Origin: an uncultured Eubacteriales bacterium
GTDB taxonomy: Bacteria; Bacillota; Clostridia; Christensenellales; Borkfalkiaceae
Direction: 5' to 3'
DNA: 64,000 nucleotides
NCBI GenBank assembly: GCA_902767225.1
Contig: CACXGN010000020.1
Span: 154,765 to 218,764, forward strand
Shown: in pieces, positions 35,412-45,686 of the stretch
Layout of the letters: every line of letters begins with the position of its first letter
Numbering within the stretch: the stretch's first letter is position 1
Notes under the pieces: generated by a model
Told to the model about the DNA's origin: nothing
Seen by the model: the letters and a program-made list of their open reading frames with translations, nothing else
Database searches by the model: none
Position numbers and translations under genes: made by a program

Positions 35412-35701
35412 TGGCTGCACACGATATAATAATCAAACCGCTTCTTTCCGAAAAGAGCTATGCGGGAATTAAAGATAAAAAATACGTTTTTATCGTAAAG
35501 AAAGACGCCAATAAAGTTCAGATCAAACTGGCTATCGAAGAAATATTCGGCGTTCAGGTAGAAAAGGTTAACACCGCGATTATCGGCGGTAAGTTGAAAA
35601 GACAGGGCAAGTATGAAGGATACACTCCCGATTACAAAAAAGCCATCGTTCAACTCAAAAAAGACAGTAAGTCGATTGAGTTCTTCGATTCGTTGTCTTA
35701 A
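35411..35701 (+). CDS. rplW: 50S ribosomal protein L23
   Basis: A 96-residue L23 located at the tunnel exit, where trigger factor and SRP dock. IIKPLLSEKSY is the family N-terminus, and KKAIVQLKK lies near the end. Translation is coupled to rplD by overlapping stop and start codons. Confidence 0.96.
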   Translation: MAAHDIIIKPLLSEKSYAGIKDKKYVFIVKKDANKVQIKLAIEEIFGVQVEKVNTAIIGGKLKRQGKYEGYTPDYKKAIVQLKKDSKSIEFFDSLS

Positions 35702-35720
35702 TTAGCGGAGGGAAAGTAAA

Positions 35721-36548
35721 ATGGCTTTAAAAAGATATAAACCGACTTCGGCTGCTCGTCGTTTTATGACGGTAAGTTCGTATAGCGAAATTACCAAGAA
35801 AACGCCCGAAAAAGCTTTGCTTGAAGATCAAAGAAAGAGCGGCGGCAGAAACTTTCAGGGTAAAATAACCGTTCGTCACATCGGCGGCGGAAACAGAAGA
35901 AAATATCGTATAATCGACTTTAAGCGTGCAAAGGACGGCGTTCCGGCAGTAGTTAAAGCGATCGAATACGATCCGAACCGTAGCGCGAATATCGCTCTTC
36001 TATACTATAAAGACGGTGCAAAAACCTATATTCTTGCGCCTATCGGTCTTAAAGTGGGAGACACGGTAATCAGCGGCGAAACGGCAGATATCAAAGCGGG
36101 CAACGCGCTCCAACTTAAAGATATCCCCGTCGGAACCATGGTTCACAACATCGAAATGCAACCCGGTAAGGGCGGTCAGATCGCAAGAGCGGCAGGAATG
36201 AGCGCTCAGATCATGGCAAGAGACGAAAAATACGTAACACTTAAAATGCCGAGCGGCGAAATGAGATATATTCTCGCGACCTGCAAAGCGACGATCGGTC
36301 AAGTAGGTAACTTGGAACACGAAATCATCAGGATCGGTAAAGCCGGTAAGACCAGATATCTCGGAATAAGACCTACCGTCCGCGGTGTAGTAATGAACCC
36401 GTGCGACCACCCTCACGGCGGTGGCGAAGGCAAATCTCCCGTCGGTATGCCGGGGCCTGTTACTCCTTGGGGTAAACCTGCTCTCGGTTATAAGACCAGA
36501 AAACACAAAAAATCGTCTGACAAACTTATTATCACCAGGATAAATTAA
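35721..36548 (+). CDS. rplB: 50S ribosomal protein L2
   Basis: A 275-residue L2. [18 protein letters not shown] is conserved, and the C-terminal [15 protein letters not shown] holds the histidine needed for peptidyl-transferase activity. GGAGG precedes the start. Confidence 0.98.
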   Translation: MALKRYKPTSAARRFMTVSSYSEITKKTPEKALLEDQRKSGGRNFQGKITVRHIGGGNRRKYRIIDFKRAKDGVPAVVKAIEYDPNRSANIALLYYKDGAKTYILAPIGLKVGDTVISGETADIKAGNALQLKDIPVGTMVHNIEMQPGKGGQIARAAGMSAQIMARDEKYVTLKMPSGEMRYILATCKATIGQVGNLEHEIIRIGKAGKTRYLGIRPTVRGVVMNPCDHPHGGGEGKSPVGMPGPVTPWGKPALGYKTRKHKKSSDKLIITRIN

Positions 36549-36558
36549 GGAGAGAGAA

Positions 36559-36840
36559 ATGAGTAGAAGCGTTAAAAAAGGTCCTTACGTAGAACCCAAA
36601 CTCTTAAAAAGAATTGAAGAATTAAACGAAAAGAACGAGAAAAAGGTATTAAAAACCTGGTCGCGTTCTTCCACGATTTTCCCTCAGATGGTAGGACATA
36701 CCATTGCGGTTTACGACGGAAGAAAACACGTTCCGGTATACGTAACCGAAGATATGGTAGGTTGCAAACTCGGCGAATTCGCGCCGACCAGAACCTTTAA
36801 AGGACACGCAGGCAGCGAAAAGTCCGCAGGTGCAAGGTAA
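36559..36840 (+). CDS. rpsS: 30S ribosomal protein S19
   Basis: A 93-residue S19. [18 protein letters not shown] opens the protein, and [20 protein letters not shown] is the conserved core. AAGGAGAG precedes the start. Confidence 0.98.
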   Translation: MSRSVKKGPYVEPKLLKRIEELNEKNEKKVLKTWSRSSTIFPQMVGHTIAVYDGRKHVPVYVTEDMVGCKLGEFAPTRTFKGHAGSEKSAGAR

Positions 36841-36850
36841 GGAGAACAAA

Positions 36851-37237
36851 ATGGCTAAAAATATGAAAGAAAAGACGGCTAGAATAGCCGAAAACAAAGA
36901 CAAACGCCCGAGAGCGGTTGCTAAACACGTCAGGATCTCTCCTTATAAGGTAAGAATCGTGCTTGACGTAATCAGAGGCAAAGGCGTTAAAGAAGCGATC
37001 GCGATCTTAGAAAACACTCCCAAAGCGGCTTCCGATCCCGTTAAAAAGGTTGTTATGTCCGCAGCGGCAAACGCAGAACATAACCTCGGTATGAACAGAG
37101 ACAATCTTTTCATCGCCGAAGCGTATGCGGATCAGGGACCGACTCTTAAAAGAGTTATGCCCAGAGCGCAAGGCAGAGCGTTCAGAATATTAAAGCGCAC
37201 CAGCCACATCACCGTGGTTTTGGACGCGAAGGAATAA
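36851..37237 (+). CDS. rplV: 50S ribosomal protein L22
   Basis: A 128-residue L22. [20 protein letters not shown] is the family signature, and the beta-hairpin near [17 protein letters not shown] contacts the exit tunnel. A basic, lysine-rich N-terminal extension of about 20 residues precedes the core. The start at 36851 is chosen because AAGGAG lies upstream; an earlier in-frame ATG at 36830 lies inside rpsS. Confidence 0.96.
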   Translation: MAKNMKEKTARIAENKDKRPRAVAKHVRISPYKVRIVLDVIRGKGVKEAIAILENTPKAASDPVKKVVMSAAANAEHNLGMNRDNLFIAEAYADQGPTLKRVMPRAQGRAFRILKRTSHITVVLDAKE

Positions 37238-37247
37238 GGAGGGCGTT

Positions 37248-37916
37248 ATGGGACAGAAAGTTAATCCGCACGGTTTAAGAGTCGGAATTATCAAAGATTG
37301 GGATACCCAATGGTTCGCAGATAAGAAAGAATTTGCGGCAAACATTAAAGAAGATTACGAAATCCGCACCGCTTTAAAGAAAAAGTATTATCAGGCTGCG
37401 ATTTCCAAAATCGTTATCGAAAGAGCGGCGCTCAAACTCACCATCACCGTTTTCACGGCTCGCCCCGGCGTGCTTATCGGAAAACAGGGCGCTGAAATCG
37501 AAGTAATTAAAAAGACTGTCGGCAAGATCTGCAAGGGCAAACAGATTTCGGTAAACATCTCCGAAGTTAAAAAACCCGATGCCGACGCTCAATTAGTCGC
37601 AGAAGGAATCGCTTCGCAACTTGAAAAGCGTGTATCGTTCAGAAGAGCGATGAAACAGGCTATTTCAAGATCTATGAGAAGCGGAATCAAGGGAATTAAG
37701 GTTTCCGTTAGCGGCAGACTCGACGGCGCAGAAATAGCGCGTAGCGAAAGTTATCACGAAGGTTCTATACCTCTTCAAACTTTAAGAGCAGACATCGAAT
37801 ACGGTCTTGCGGAAGCACATACGACTTTCGGTGTTATCGGTATCAAATGCTGGATTTATAAGGGCGAAGTTATCGGTGCCGCCAAAAAGAAAAATGCTGA
37901 AGGAGGCGAAGCGTAA
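37248..37916 (+). CDS. rpsC: 30S ribosomal protein S3
   Basis: A 222-residue S3. [21 protein letters not shown] starts the protein; a KH domain ([15 protein letters not shown]) and the C-terminal [20 protein letters not shown] region follow. GGAGG precedes the start. Confidence 0.97.
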   Translation: MGQKVNPHGLRVGIIKDWDTQWFADKKEFAANIKEDYEIRTALKKKYYQAAISKIVIERAALKLTITVFTARPGVLIGKQGAEIEVIKKTVGKICKGKQISVNISEVKKPDADAQLVAEGIASQLEKRVSFRRAMKQAISRSMRSGIKGIKVSVSGRLDGAEIARSESYHEGSIPLQTLRADIEYGLAEAHTTFGVIGIKCWIYKGEVIGAAKKKNAEGGEA

Positions 37917-37918
37917 TT

Positions 37919-38365
37919 ATGTTGATGCCAAAGCGTGTTAAAAGAAGAAGAGTTCATCGCGGCAGAATGACCGGAAAATGCACCAAGGGCAATAAGATTG
38001 CTTACGGCGAGTACGGTTTAGTTGCGTTGGAACCCGGTTGGATCAAATCTAACCAGATAGAAGCGGCTCGTATCGCTATGACCAGATTTATCAAACGTGG
38101 CGGACAGGTATGGATAGATATCTTCCCGCATAAGCCTGTAACCAAAAAACCTGCGGATAGCCGTATGGGTAGTGGTAAAGGTTCTGTTGAATTCTGGGTT
38201 GCGGTAGTTAAACCCGGTAGAATGCTTTTCGAAATGGCAGGCGTTCCGGAAGATATCGCTAAAGAGGCTATGAGACTTGCGGGACATAAACTTCCCGTTA
38301 AAACGAAATTTGTTAAAAAGTCCGATTTAGCCGAAGAAATTAAAGAAGAAGGCGGTGAAGGTTAA
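37919..38365 (+). CDS. rplP: 50S ribosomal protein L16
   Basis: A 148-residue L16. [19 protein letters not shown] opens it, and [20 protein letters not shown] is the conserved core. The Shine-Dalgarno GGAGG lies within the end of rpsC. The stop overlaps the rpmC start as TAATG. Confidence 0.97.
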   Translation: MLMPKRVKRRRVHRGRMTGKCTKGNKIAYGEYGLVALEPGWIKSNQIEAARIAMTRFIKRGGQVWIDIFPHKPVTKKPADSRMGSGKGSVEFWVAVVKPGRMLFEMAGVPEDIAKEAMRLAGHKLPVKTKFVKKSDLAEEIKEEGGEG

Positions 38366-38565
38366 TGAAAACGAAAGAACTTCACGAATTAACGGTAGAC
38401 GAATTAAACACCAAACTCAAAGAACTTAAAGAAGAATTGTTTAACCTTCGTTTCCGTCACGCAATAGGTCAACTTGAAAACCCTGCTTCTCTTAAAATTT
38501 GTAAGAAAGACATCGCGAAAGTTAAGACCATATTGAGAGAAAGGGAACTTGGGGCGAAAGCGTAG
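38365..38565 (+). CDS. rpmC: 50S ribosomal protein L29
   Basis: A 66-residue, two-helix protein. [26 protein letters not shown] is typical, here read as positions 4-29. Translation is coupled to rplP. Confidence 0.96.
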   Translation: MKTKELHELTVDELNTKLKELKEELFNLRFRHAIGQLENPASLKICKKDIAKVKTILRERELGAKA

Positions 38566-38577
38566 GAGTAAATGATT

Positions 38578-38832
38578 ATGGAAAGAAATTTAAGAAAAGA
38601 AAGAGTCGGAATAGTTGTTTCTGATAAAATGGATAAAACGGTAGTAGTTGCTATCGAAGAAAGATTTAAACATCCGCTTTATAAAAAGACTGTTAAGAAG
38701 ACTCACAAATTCAAAGCGCACGACGAGCAAAACGCTTGCGGAATCGGCGATAAGGTAAAAATAGTCGAAACGAGAAAACTCTCTAAGGACAAAAACTGGA
38801 GAGTTGCCGAAATTATCGAGAAGGCTAAGTAA
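38578..38832 (+). CDS. rpsQ: 30S ribosomal protein S17
   Basis: An 84-residue S17. [20 protein letters not shown] is the family start, and [20 protein letters not shown] is the OB-fold signature. The ATG at 38578 is preferred to one at 38572 because the GGAG site is only 3 bp from the earlier codon. Confidence 0.96.
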   Translation: MERNLRKERVGIVVSDKMDKTVVVAIEERFKHPLYKKTVKKTHKFKAHDEQNACGIGDKVKIVETRKLSKDKNWRVAEIIEKAK

Positions 38833-38843
38833 GGAGGCTAAGT

Positions 38844-39212
38844 ATGATACAACCACAAACCAAATTAAAAGCGGCGGATAACTCCGGCGCAAAGGAATTG
38901 ATGTGCATCAGAGTCCTCGGCGGATCTTTCAGAAGAACAGGTAATATCGGCGACGTAATCGTAGCGAGCGTTAAAACCGCAACGCCCGGCGGCGCGGTCA
39001 AGAAAGGCGACGTTGTTAAAGCGGTTATCGTAAGATCTACCAACGGTGTCAGAAGAAAAGACGGAACTTACGTCAGATTCGACGAAAACGCTGCGGTAAT
39101 TATCGACAACCAGAAACAGCCCAAAGGCACGCGTATTTTCGGGCCGATAGCAAGGGAACTTCGCGATAAAGATTATATGCGTATAATCTCTCTTGCTCCC
39201 GAGGTTTTATAA
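38844..39212 (+). CDS. rplN: 50S ribosomal protein L14
   Basis: A 122-residue L14. [20 protein letters not shown] opens it, and [20 protein letters not shown] closes it, both strongly conserved. AAGGAGG precedes the start. Confidence 0.98.
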   Translation: MIQPQTKLKAADNSGAKELMCIRVLGGSFRRTGNIGDVIVASVKTATPGGAVKKGDVVKAVIVRSTNGVRRKDGTYVRFDENAAVIIDNQKQPKGTRIFGPIARELRDKDYMRIISLAPEVL

Positions 39213-39223
39213 GGAGAAAGGCT

Positions 39224-39616
39224 ATGAAAGTTAAAAAGAACGATACCGTTTTGATATTAACGGGAAAAGACGCCGGAAAGACCGGCAAAGTTCTCGTTTC
39301 TCTCCCCAAAGATGAAAAAATCGTCGTTGACGGAGTAAACGTTCAGAAAAAACATAAAAAAGCGAGAAACGCAAACGAAGTTTCTGCTATCACCGATCAG
39401 GCAGGTCCTATCAGCGTTAGCAACGTTATGGTAGTTTGCCCCGCTTGCGGCAAAGCGACGAGAGTTGCTTATAAGGTAGAAGGGGATAAGAAAGTCCGCG
39501 TTTGCAAAAAATGCGGCGCGATCCTTGACGCAACCAAAGAAGCCAAAGAGGTCAAAAAGGCAACTAAAAGAAAGACCAAAAAGACCGAAAACAAAGAGGA
39601 CGGAGGAAATGAATAA
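39224..39616 (+). CDS. rplX: 50S ribosomal protein L24 with zinc ribbon and basic tail
   Basis: A 130-residue L24, longer than the usual 100-105. A KOW motif lies at the N-terminus ([16 protein letters not shown]). CPAC and CKKC form an intact zinc ribbon. A charged, lysine-rich tail of about 25 residues follows. The stop overlaps the rplE start as TAATG. Confidence 0.96.
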   Translation: MKVKKNDTVLILTGKDAGKTGKVLVSLPKDEKIVVDGVNVQKKHKKARNANEVSAITDQAGPISVSNVMVVCPACGKATRVAYKVEGDKKVRVCKKCGAILDATKEAKEVKKATKRKTKKTENKEDGGNE

Positions 39617-40173
39617 TGGCAGAAGTTAAAACTCCGAACAGAGTAAAAGAACTTTACGATAAACAGGTTGTTCCCGCTCTCGTAAAAAAGTTCGGCTATA
39701 AAAACGTAAACCAAGTTCCGAAACTCGTTAAAATAACGATCAACTCCGGACTCGGCGACGTTAAAGACAACGCAAAGAGCGTTCAACTTGCTCAGGAAGA
39801 ATTAAGACTTATATCCGGTCAGAAACCTATTCTTACTCAGGCTAAAAAGTCTGTTGCAAACTTCAAGATAAGGGAAGGTCAGAACGTCGGAATCAAAGTT
39901 ACTTTAAGAGGAACGAGAATGTATGAATTTTTCGATAAATTCGTATCCATCGCTCTTCCGAGAGTAAGAGACTTCCGCGGTGTTCCCGGCAAATCCTTTG
40001 ACGGAAGGGGCAACTACTCAATGGGCGTTAAAGAACAACTCATATTCCCTGAAATTTCCTACGATCAGGTAGAAAAGATCAGAGGGTTTGACTTATGTTT
40101 CACCACCACGGCGAAAACCGACGAAGAAGCGAAAGAACTTTTGGCACTTCTCGGAATGCCCTTCAGCAAGTAA
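39616..40173 (+). CDS. rplE: 50S ribosomal protein L5
   Basis: A 185-residue L5, which binds 5S rRNA and the P-site t[18 protein letters not shown] and [26 protein letters not shown] are conserved. It is coupled to rplX by overlapping codons. Confidence 0.97.
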   Translation: MAEVKTPNRVKELYDKQVVPALVKKFGYKNVNQVPKLVKITINSGLGDVKDNAKSVQLAQEELRLISGQKPILTQAKKSVANFKIREGQNVGIKVTLRGTRMYEFFDKFVSIALPRVRDFRGVPGKSFDGRGNYSMGVKEQLIFPEISYDQVEKIRGFDLCFTTTAKTDEEAKELLALLGMPFSK

Positions 40174-40192
40174 GAAGAGAGGAGAATTAAAA

Positions 40193-40378
40193 ATGGCTAA
40201 AAAAGCGATGATAAACAAGCAGCAAAGACCTGCTAAATTTTCCACCAGAGCCTACACGAGATGCAGCATCTGCGGTCGTCCGCACGCTGTATTGCGTAAA
40301 TACGGAATCTGCCGTATATGCTTCAGAAATCTTGCCTATAAAGGTCAGATTCCCGGAGTAAAGAAGGCAAGTTGGTAA
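40193..40378 (+). CDS. rpsN: 30S ribosomal protein S14, zinc-binding type Z
   Basis: A 61-residue type Z S14 with CSIC and CRIC zinc ligands. It starts [20 protein letters not shown] and ends [11 protein letters not shown]. The start at 40193 follows AGAGGAG; the earlier in-frame codon at 40088 lies inside rplE. Confidence 0.97.
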   Translation: MAKKAMINKQQRPAKFSTRAYTRCSICGRPHAVLRKYGICRICFRNLAYKGQIPGVKKASW

Positions 40379-40392
40379 AGGAGGAATAAAAA

Positions 40393-40779
40393 ATGACAGA
40401 CGTTATTGCAGATATGCTTACCAGAATCAGAAACGGACTTTCTGCTAAGCACGAAACTGTAGAAATCCCCGCTTCCAACACTAAAAAGGCAATCGCCGAT
40501 ATTTTGTTGAAAGAAGGCTACGTTTCGGACGTTAAGTTCGAAGAAGGCGTTCAGGGAACTATAATAATAACTCTCAAATATGAAAACGGACAAAAAGTCA
40601 TCACGGGACTTAAAAGAGTAAGTAAACCGGGACTTAGAGTTTACGTCGGCGCTGACGAAATACCTCAGGTGCTCGGCGGACTCGGAATTGCGATTCTTTC
40701 GACTTCGAAGGGAATTATGACCGGAAAAGACGCAAAGAAAGCACATCAGGGCGGCGAAGTTCTCGCTTACGTTTGGTAA
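40393..40779 (+). CDS. rpsH: 30S ribosomal protein S8
   Basis: A 128-residue S8. [20 protein letters not shown] is the family N-terminus, and the 3' end has [27 protein letters not shown] precedes the start. In E. coli S8 represses the spc operon; no matching site was checked here. Confidence 0.97.
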   Translation: MTDVIADMLTRIRNGLSAKHETVEIPASNTKKAIADILLKEGYVSDVKFEEGVQGTIIITLKYENGQKVITGLKRVSKPGLRVYVGADEIPQVLGGLGIAILSTSKGIMTGKDAKKAHQGGEVLAYVW

Positions 40780-40790
40780 GGAGGTAAATT

Positions 40791-41336
40791 ATGTCAAGAA
40801 TAGGAAATGCTCATATCGTTTTACCCGCAGGCGTAACCGTAGAAATCAAGGATAACGTTATAACCGTTAAAGGACCGAAAGGAACTTTAACTCAGGCATA
40901 CGATCCCATTATCACGCCGAAGTTAGACGGAACCACTTTGATCTTTACCAGAGCGAACGAACTCTCTACCACGAAAGCCAAGCACGGCTTGTATAGAGCG
41001 CTCACCGCGAATATGGTTAAAGGCGTTACCGAAGGCTTCCAGAAAAACCTTATCGTAAACGGCGTAGGTTGGAAGGTCAATAAACAAGGTAACAAACTCG
41101 TTATGAACGTAGGTTTTTCTCACCCCGTAGAAATTGCCGAAATCGACGGAATCAGCATCGAAACTCCTTCGGTAACCGAAATCGTTATCAAAGGTATCGA
41201 TAAAGAAAAGGTCGGTCAGTTTGCGGCAATGGTAAGAGGAATCAGAGAACCCGAACCCTATCACGGATACGGAATCCGTTATAGCGACGAAGTTATCGAA
41301 AGAAAAGTCGGTAAAGCGGCAGGATCCAAGGGTTAA
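40791..41336 (+). CDS. rplF: 50S ribosomal protein L6
   Basis: A 181-residue L6 made of two similar halves. SRIGNAHIVLPAGVTVEI starts it, and REPEPYHGYGIRYSDEVIERK is the conserved C-terminal motif. GGAGG precedes the start. An unusually long 86-bp gap follows before rplR. Confidence 0.97.
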   Translation: MSRIGNAHIVLPAGVTVEIKDNVITVKGPKGTLTQAYDPIITPKLDGTTLIFTRANELSTTKAKHGLYRALTANMVKGVTEGFQKNLIVNGVGWKVNKQGNKLVMNVGFSHPVEIAEIDGISIETPSVTEIVIKGIDKEKVGQFAAMVRGIREPEPYHGYGIRYSDEVIERKVGKAAGSKG

Positions 41337-41347
41337 TAATTAAATGT

Positions 41348-41405
41348 ACTTTTAGTGGACGCGCCTAATCAACGCGTCTGCCGAGTGCGTTAAAACGCGA
41401 AAAGT
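41348..41405 (+). promoter_or_regulatory. Predicted three-way-junction RNA between rplF and rplR
   Basis: ACTTTT (41348-41353) pairs with AAAAGT (41400-41405) and encloses two hairpins: GACGCG/CGCGTC (41358-41363 with 41373-41378) and GCGT/ACGC with a UAAA loop (41387-41398). All gaps elsewhere in this operon are 0-50 bp, so an 86-bp gap filled by a compact fold stands out. A role as a protein-binding regulatory site is inference. Confidence 0.45.
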
Positions 41406-41422
41406 TTTAATAGGAGTTAAAA

Positions 41423-41791
41423 ATGATTAAAAAAATCAATAAAAACGCAGACAGACAGAAAAGACATAAAAGAGTAAGAGCGAAAGTCAAAGGCACGGAA
41501 GTTGCTCCGAGAATTTCGGTTTACAGAAGTCTTAATCACATCTATGCGCAGTTAATCGACGACGTAAAGGGAGTAACCCTCGTAACGGCGTCCACCCTCG
41601 ATAAAGAAATTAAGGGCACTTTTGAAGATAAAGACAAAAAGGCGCAGGCGTTCGCGGTTGGCGAACTTCTTGCCAAGAAAGCTGCGGAAAAAGGAATCAA
41701 AAAAGCCGTTTTCGACAGAGGCGGATACCTTTATACCGGCCGTGTGCAGAATTTAGCGGACGGCGCAAGATCTGGCGGCTTAGAATTCTAA
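41423..41791 (+). CDS. rplR: 50S ribosomal protein L18
   Basis: A 122-residue L18, a 5S rRNA binder. [20 protein letters not shown] opens the protein and [20 protein letters not shown] is the conserved C-terminal motif. It is preceded by AGGAG and by the folded intergenic element. Confidence 0.97.
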   Translation: MIKKINKNADRQKRHKRVRAKVKGTEVAPRISVYRSLNHIYAQLIDDVKGVTLVTASTLDKEIKGTFEDKDKKAQAFAVGELLAKKAAEKGIKKAVFDRGGYLYTGRVQNLADGARSGGLEF

Positions 41792-41808
41792 TATAAGGAG
41801 AACGAAAA

Positions 41809-42330
41809 ATGGCAAGAGATAATAATAGAGCGCCGAAAAGGGCAGAAGAAAACGACGGACTCATTAAAAAGACTATTGTCGTAAACCGTGTAACCAAGGT
41901 TGTTAAAGGCGGTAGGAACATGAGATTTGCCGCGCTCGTCGTAGTAGGTGACGGCGCAGGCAGAATAGGCTACGCCATGGGCAAAGCCGCAGAAGTTCCC
42001 GAAGCACTCGATAAAGCGACCACCAGAGCGAAAAAGAACATGTTCAAATGCTCTTTGGTAGGAACTTCTATTCCTCACACGGTATTAGGTAAATTCGGAA
42101 GGGGATCCGTTTTGATGATGCCTGCATCCGAAGGTACCGGTGTTATAGCCGGCGGCCCGGTTCGTGCGGTTATGGAATGCGTCGGAATTAAAGATATAAG
42201 AACTAAATCTCACGGAACGAATAACCCGATCAACTGCGTTAAAGCGGCTATCGAAGGGTTAAAAGAACTCAGAACCGCCGAACAAATAGCGGCGATTCGC
42301 GGTAAATCCGTAGAAGAAATCAACGGTTAA
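41809..42330 (+). CDS. rpsE: 30S ribosomal protein S5
   Basis: A 173-residue S5. [20 protein letters not shown] and [21 protein letters not shown] are the conserved N-terminal domain, and [19 protein letters not shown] follows. AAGGAG precedes the start. Confidence 0.97.
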   Translation: MARDNNRAPKRAEENDGLIKKTIVVNRVTKVVKGGRNMRFAALVVVGDGAGRIGYAMGKAAEVPEALDKATTRAKKNMFKCSLVGTSIPHTVLGKFGRGSVLMMPASEGTGVIAGGPVRAVMECVGIKDIRTKSHGTNNPINCVKAAIEGLKELRTAEQIAAIRGKSVEEING

Positions 42331-42343
42331 GGAGGGTACTTTT

Positions 42344-42541
42344 ATGGCGAAGAAAACCGAATCCAAAAAGATAAGAGTTACGCTTGTTAAAAGCACTATC
42401 GCAATTTTACCGCAGCATAAGAAAATAATCGCAGCGTTAGGTCTCAAAAAGATCCGTTCTTATAACGAATTTGAAGAAAACGCCGCTATACTCGGTATGA
42501 TTGAAAAAGTTAAATACCTAGTAAAAGTTGAAAACGTTTAA
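42344..42541 (+). CDS. rpmD: 50S ribosomal protein L30
   Basis: A 65-residue L30. KKIRVTLVKSTIAILPQHKK and ALGLKKIRSYNEF match the short bacterial form. AAGGAGGG precedes the start. Confidence 0.95.
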   Translation: MAKKTESKKIRVTLVKSTIAILPQHKKIIAALGLKKIRSYNEFEENAAILGMIEKVKYLVKVENV

Positions 42542-42576
42542 TTTCGGCTTTAATCACATTAACAAGGAGTAAAAAA

Positions 42577-43023
42577 ATGAGAATAGATACGTTAACCCCC
42601 GCTGAGGGCGCAACGACTGCCAAAAAAAGATTGGGCAGAGGTATCGGTTCCGGTCTCGGCAAAACGAGCGGAAAGGGACATAAAGGTCAATGGGCAAGAA
42701 GCGGTGGCGGAGTTCGTCCCGGATTCGAAGGCGGTCAGATGCCTTTGATAAGACGTGTTCCGAAACGCGGCTTTAACAACCATTTCAAAAAATCTTACAG
42801 TATCGTTAATCTTTCCGTTCTCGATCAGTTTGACGCAAATTCCGTAGTAGATATTGCGGCTTTGAACGATAAAGGGCTTATCAAACTCGTAAAAGGCAGC
42901 GTAGGCTTAAAAGTTCTCGGCAACGGAACGATTACAAAAGCGCTTACCGTTAAGGCTGACGCTTTCTCGGCTCAGGCTAAAGAAGCAATCGAAAAAGCAG
43001 GCGGAAAAGCTGAACAAATTTAA
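42577..43023 (+). CDS. rplO: 50S ribosomal protein L15
   Basis: A 148-residue L15. RLGRGIGSGLGKTSGKGHKG is the basic, glycine-rich N-terminal tail, followed by GFEGGQMPLIRRVPKRGF. AAGGAG precedes the start. Confidence 0.97.
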   Translation: MRIDTLTPAEGATTAKKRLGRGIGSGLGKTSGKGHKGQWARSGGGVRPGFEGGQMPLIRRVPKRGFNNHFKKSYSIVNLSVLDQFDANSVVDIAALNDKGLIKLVKGSVGLKVLGNGTITKALTVKADAFSAQAKEAIEKAGGKAEQI

Positions 43024-43040
43024 CCTTTCAGGAGGCTAAA

Positions 43041-44312
43041 ATGTGGCAAACGATAGTAAACGCGTTTAAGATCAAAGAAGTCAGACGCAAAATACTCATA
43101 ACTATAGCGATCTTGTTCGTTTATAGACTGGGTTGTTATATTCCGGTTCCGGGCGTTCATATGTTCGACGGGATCGAAAACTATAACTTTCTGACCATAA
43201 TGAGCGCCGTATCCGGCGGAGCGTTGCAATATGGAACGTTCTTTGCAATGGGTATCGGACCTTATATTAACGCGTCAATTATAATTCAGTTATTAACCGT
43301 TGGTATTCCCGCTCTCGAAAGACTTTCAAAACAAGGTGAAGAGGGCAGAAGAAAAATCAACAACTATACGAGAATTTTAACACTTATTCTTGCTATTGCG
43401 CAGGCGATAGGTATTCTCGTAGGATTTAGTTCTTCTGTTAAAACGGCGGAAATCTTCGGCGATACCGGTTTTGCTTATTATGCAAGTTATATTTTCTTGG
43501 TAATAGTTTATACCGCGGGTGCCGCGCTTACGATGTGGATCGGTGAAAGAATTACCGATTACGGTGTAAGTAACGGTATATCCCTTTTGATCTTCGCAGG
43601 TATCCTTGCGACTGCGGGAACTACCATTTTGGGACTCTTCCAGAACTGGAACGATTCTTCGATCTGGATAATTCTCGGTTTCGTTTTGGCAGCGGTCTTG
43701 ATCTTCATGGCGATCGTTGCGGTAGATTCCGGCGAAAGAAAAATCCCCGTTCAGTATGCGAAACAGGTTAAAGGCAGAAAGATGTATGGCGGTCAATCGA
43801 CCCATATTCCGATTAAAATCAACGCGTCCGGCGTTATGCCGCTCATCTTCGCGTTCGCGATTTTAAGTTTCCCGGATCTCATCATCAACCTTTTCGGTGT
43901 TACCAGCGATAACTTCTGGACTAAATATTTCGGCACGAACTCGTGGCTTTATCCTATAATCCTTTGCGTATTGATATTGTTCTTCTCGTATTTTTATAAT
44001 CAGATACAATTCAATCCGGACGATATAAGTAAAAGTATTCAGGGCAACGGCGGATTTATCCCCGGTTACCGCCCGGGTAAACCTACTGCCGACTACCTTA
44101 AAAAGGTAAGCAACAGAATAACTCTCTTCGGAGCGATATTCCTTGCGGTAGTAGCGCTTGTTCCTTCGCTTATATTCAAAGCGATAGACAGCAGCCTTGT
44201 TTCCGTATTCAGCGCAACGGGACTTTTGATTATAGTTTCAGTCGCTCTTGAATTCGATCAGGCGTTGCAATCGCAAATAATGATGAAGAATTATAAAGGA
44301 TTTTTGAAATAA
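43041..44312 (+). CDS. secY: Preprotein translocase subunit SecY
   Basis: The channel-forming subunit of the Sec translocon, 423 residues with ten membrane helices. RLGCYIPVPGVH and GIGPYINASIIIQLL are conserved, and the plug and cytoplasmic loop YRPGKPTADYLKKV are present. AGGAGG precedes the start. The stop overlaps the adk start as TAATG. Confidence 0.97.
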   Translation: MWQTIVNAFKIKEVRRKILITIAILFVYRLGCYIPVPGVHMFDGIENYNFLTIMSAVSGGALQYGTFFAMGIGPYINASIIIQLLTVGIPALERLSKQGEEGRRKINNYTRILTLILAIAQAIGILVGFSSSVKTAEIFGDTGFAYYASYIFLVIVYTAGAALTMWIGERITDYGVSNGISLLIFAGILATAGTTILGLFQNWNDSSIWIILGFVLAAVLIFMAIVAVDSGERKIPVQYAKQVKGRKMYGGQSTHIPIKINASGVMPLIFAFAILSFPDLIINLFGVTSDNFWTKYFGTNSWLYPIILCVLILFFSYFYNQIQFNPDDISKSIQGNGGFIPGYRPGKPTADYLKKVSNRITLFGAIFLAVVALVPSLIFKAIDSSLVSVFSATGLLIIVSVALEFDQALQSQIMMKNYKGFLK

Positions 44313-44932
44313 TGAAAATAATTCTATTGGGTGCCCCCGGTAGCGGGAAAGGAACGCAGGCAGTTAAAATTGCCGAAAAATACGGTCTTACACATATCTC
44401 TACCGGAGACATATTCAGAGAAAATATCAAAAATCAAACCGAACTCGGTAAGAAAGTAAAAGCCATTATGGACGAAGGCAGACTTTGTCCGGACGACGTT
44501 ACTTGTGAACTCGTTAAAGACAGGCTTTCTAAAAACGACTGCAAAAACGGTTATCTTTTAGACGGTTTTCCGAGAAATCTTTTTCAGGCTGGCGAACTCG
44601 ATAAGTTCGCCGCCCCCGATAAGGTCATCAATCTTATCGTAGACTTAGGGAAAATCGAAAGAAGAATTACCGGAAGAAGAAGTTGCCCGAAATGTAACGG
44701 AAGTTTCCATATCGACTTTATCGGAGACGTTAAAACCTGCCCGACTTGCGGCGGTGAACTTGTAATTAGAAAAGACGATAATCCCGAAACAGTTAAAGAA
44801 AGACTTTCGGTATACGAAAAACAGACCGCACCGCTCGTCGATTACTACACCGCACAGGGTAAAGTAATCGATATCGACGGCGATCAGTCGATAGACGACG
44901 TGTTTAGCAGCATCGTGAAGGCACTTAAATAA
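44312..44932 (+). CDS. adk: Adenylate kinase, zinc-LID form
   Basis: Interconverts ATP plus AMP with two ADP. The 206 residues begin LLGAPGSGKGTQA (P-loop). The LID has CPKC and CPTC, a four-cysteine zinc site typical of Gram-positive enzymes. FPRNLFQA is the AMP-binding region. It is coupled on both sides by TAATG overlaps with secY and map. Confidence 0.97.
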   Translation: MKIILLGAPGSGKGTQAVKIAEKYGLTHISTGDIFRENIKNQTELGKKVKAIMDEGRLCPDDVTCELVKDRLSKNDCKNGYLLDGFPRNLFQAGELDKFAAPDKVINLIVDLGKIERRITGRRSCPKCNGSFHIDFIGDVKTCPTCGGELVIRKDDNPETVKERLSVYEKQTAPLVDYYTAQGKVIDIDGDQSIDDVFSSIVKALK

Positions 44933-45678
44933 TGATAACTATTAAAACCGAGTCCGAAATCGAAAAAATGCGCGAAAGCGGAAGACTTACCAAAAACGTT
45001 TTGGAACTTATCGAAAAATCGATCAGAGTCGGGATGACGACGAAAGATCTCGATAAAATAGCATACGATTATATTAAGTCTTGCGGCGCAACACCTTCCT
45101 TTCTGAATTATTGCGGCTATCCTGCGTCGATTTGCGCGTCGATAGACGAAACGGTCGTTCACGGTATTCCGTCAGACGAAATAGTTATAAGGGACGGTCA
45201 GATAGTCAGTATCGACGTAGGCGTCGAATATAACGGCTATCACGGTGACGCGGCAAGAACTTTCACGGTAGGCAACGTTTCCGAAGAAAAAAGAAAACTG
45301 GTTGAAGTAACCAAAGAGTGTTTTTTCAAAGGAATTGAAAACCTTAAAGACGGAACACCTCTCGGCGATATAGGTTTCGCGGTCCAGTCCCATGCAGAGG
45401 CAAACGGCTATTCGGTAGTCCGTGCACTCGTGGGGCACGGGATAGGAACCAAAATGCACGAAGATCCGCAAGTCCCGAACTACGGAAGAAAGGGAACGGG
45501 AATAAGGCTTAAAAAGGGTATGGCGATAGCGATCGAGCCTATGATAAACGCAGGCGTCTATCAAGTCGACTTTATGCCCGACGGTTGGACGGTTAAAACC
45601 AGAGACAGAAAGCCCTCCGCACATTACGAAAACACAGTAGTTATAGGTGAAGACGGAGTTGAAATTCTGACTCTTTAA
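44932..45678 (+). CDS. map: Methionine aminopeptidase, type I
   Basis: Removes the initiator methionine from nascent proteins. The 248-residue length is standard. The metal ligands are visible: two aspartates in DVGVEYNGYHGDAARTF, histidine in GHGIGTKMHEDPQVPNYG, and glutamates in AIEPMINAG and HYENTVVI. It starts on the adk stop codon. Confidence 0.97.
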   Translation: MITIKTESEIEKMRESGRLTKNVLELIEKSIRVGMTTKDLDKIAYDYIKSCGATPSFLNYCGYPASICASIDETVVHGIPSDEIVIRDGQIVSIDVGVEYNGYHGDAARTFTVGNVSEEKRKLVEVTKECFFKGIENLKDGTPLGDIGFAVQSHAEANGYSVVRALVGHGIGTKMHEDPQVPNYGRKGTGIRLKKGMAIAIEPMINAGVYQVDFMPDGWTVKTRDRKPSAHYENTVVIGEDGVEILTL

Positions 45679-45686
45679 GGTGAAAG

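Noticed and set aside
36000..36506. 168-codon minus-strand ORF
   Set aside because: Shadow of rplB; open only because of codon bias in the ribosomal gene.
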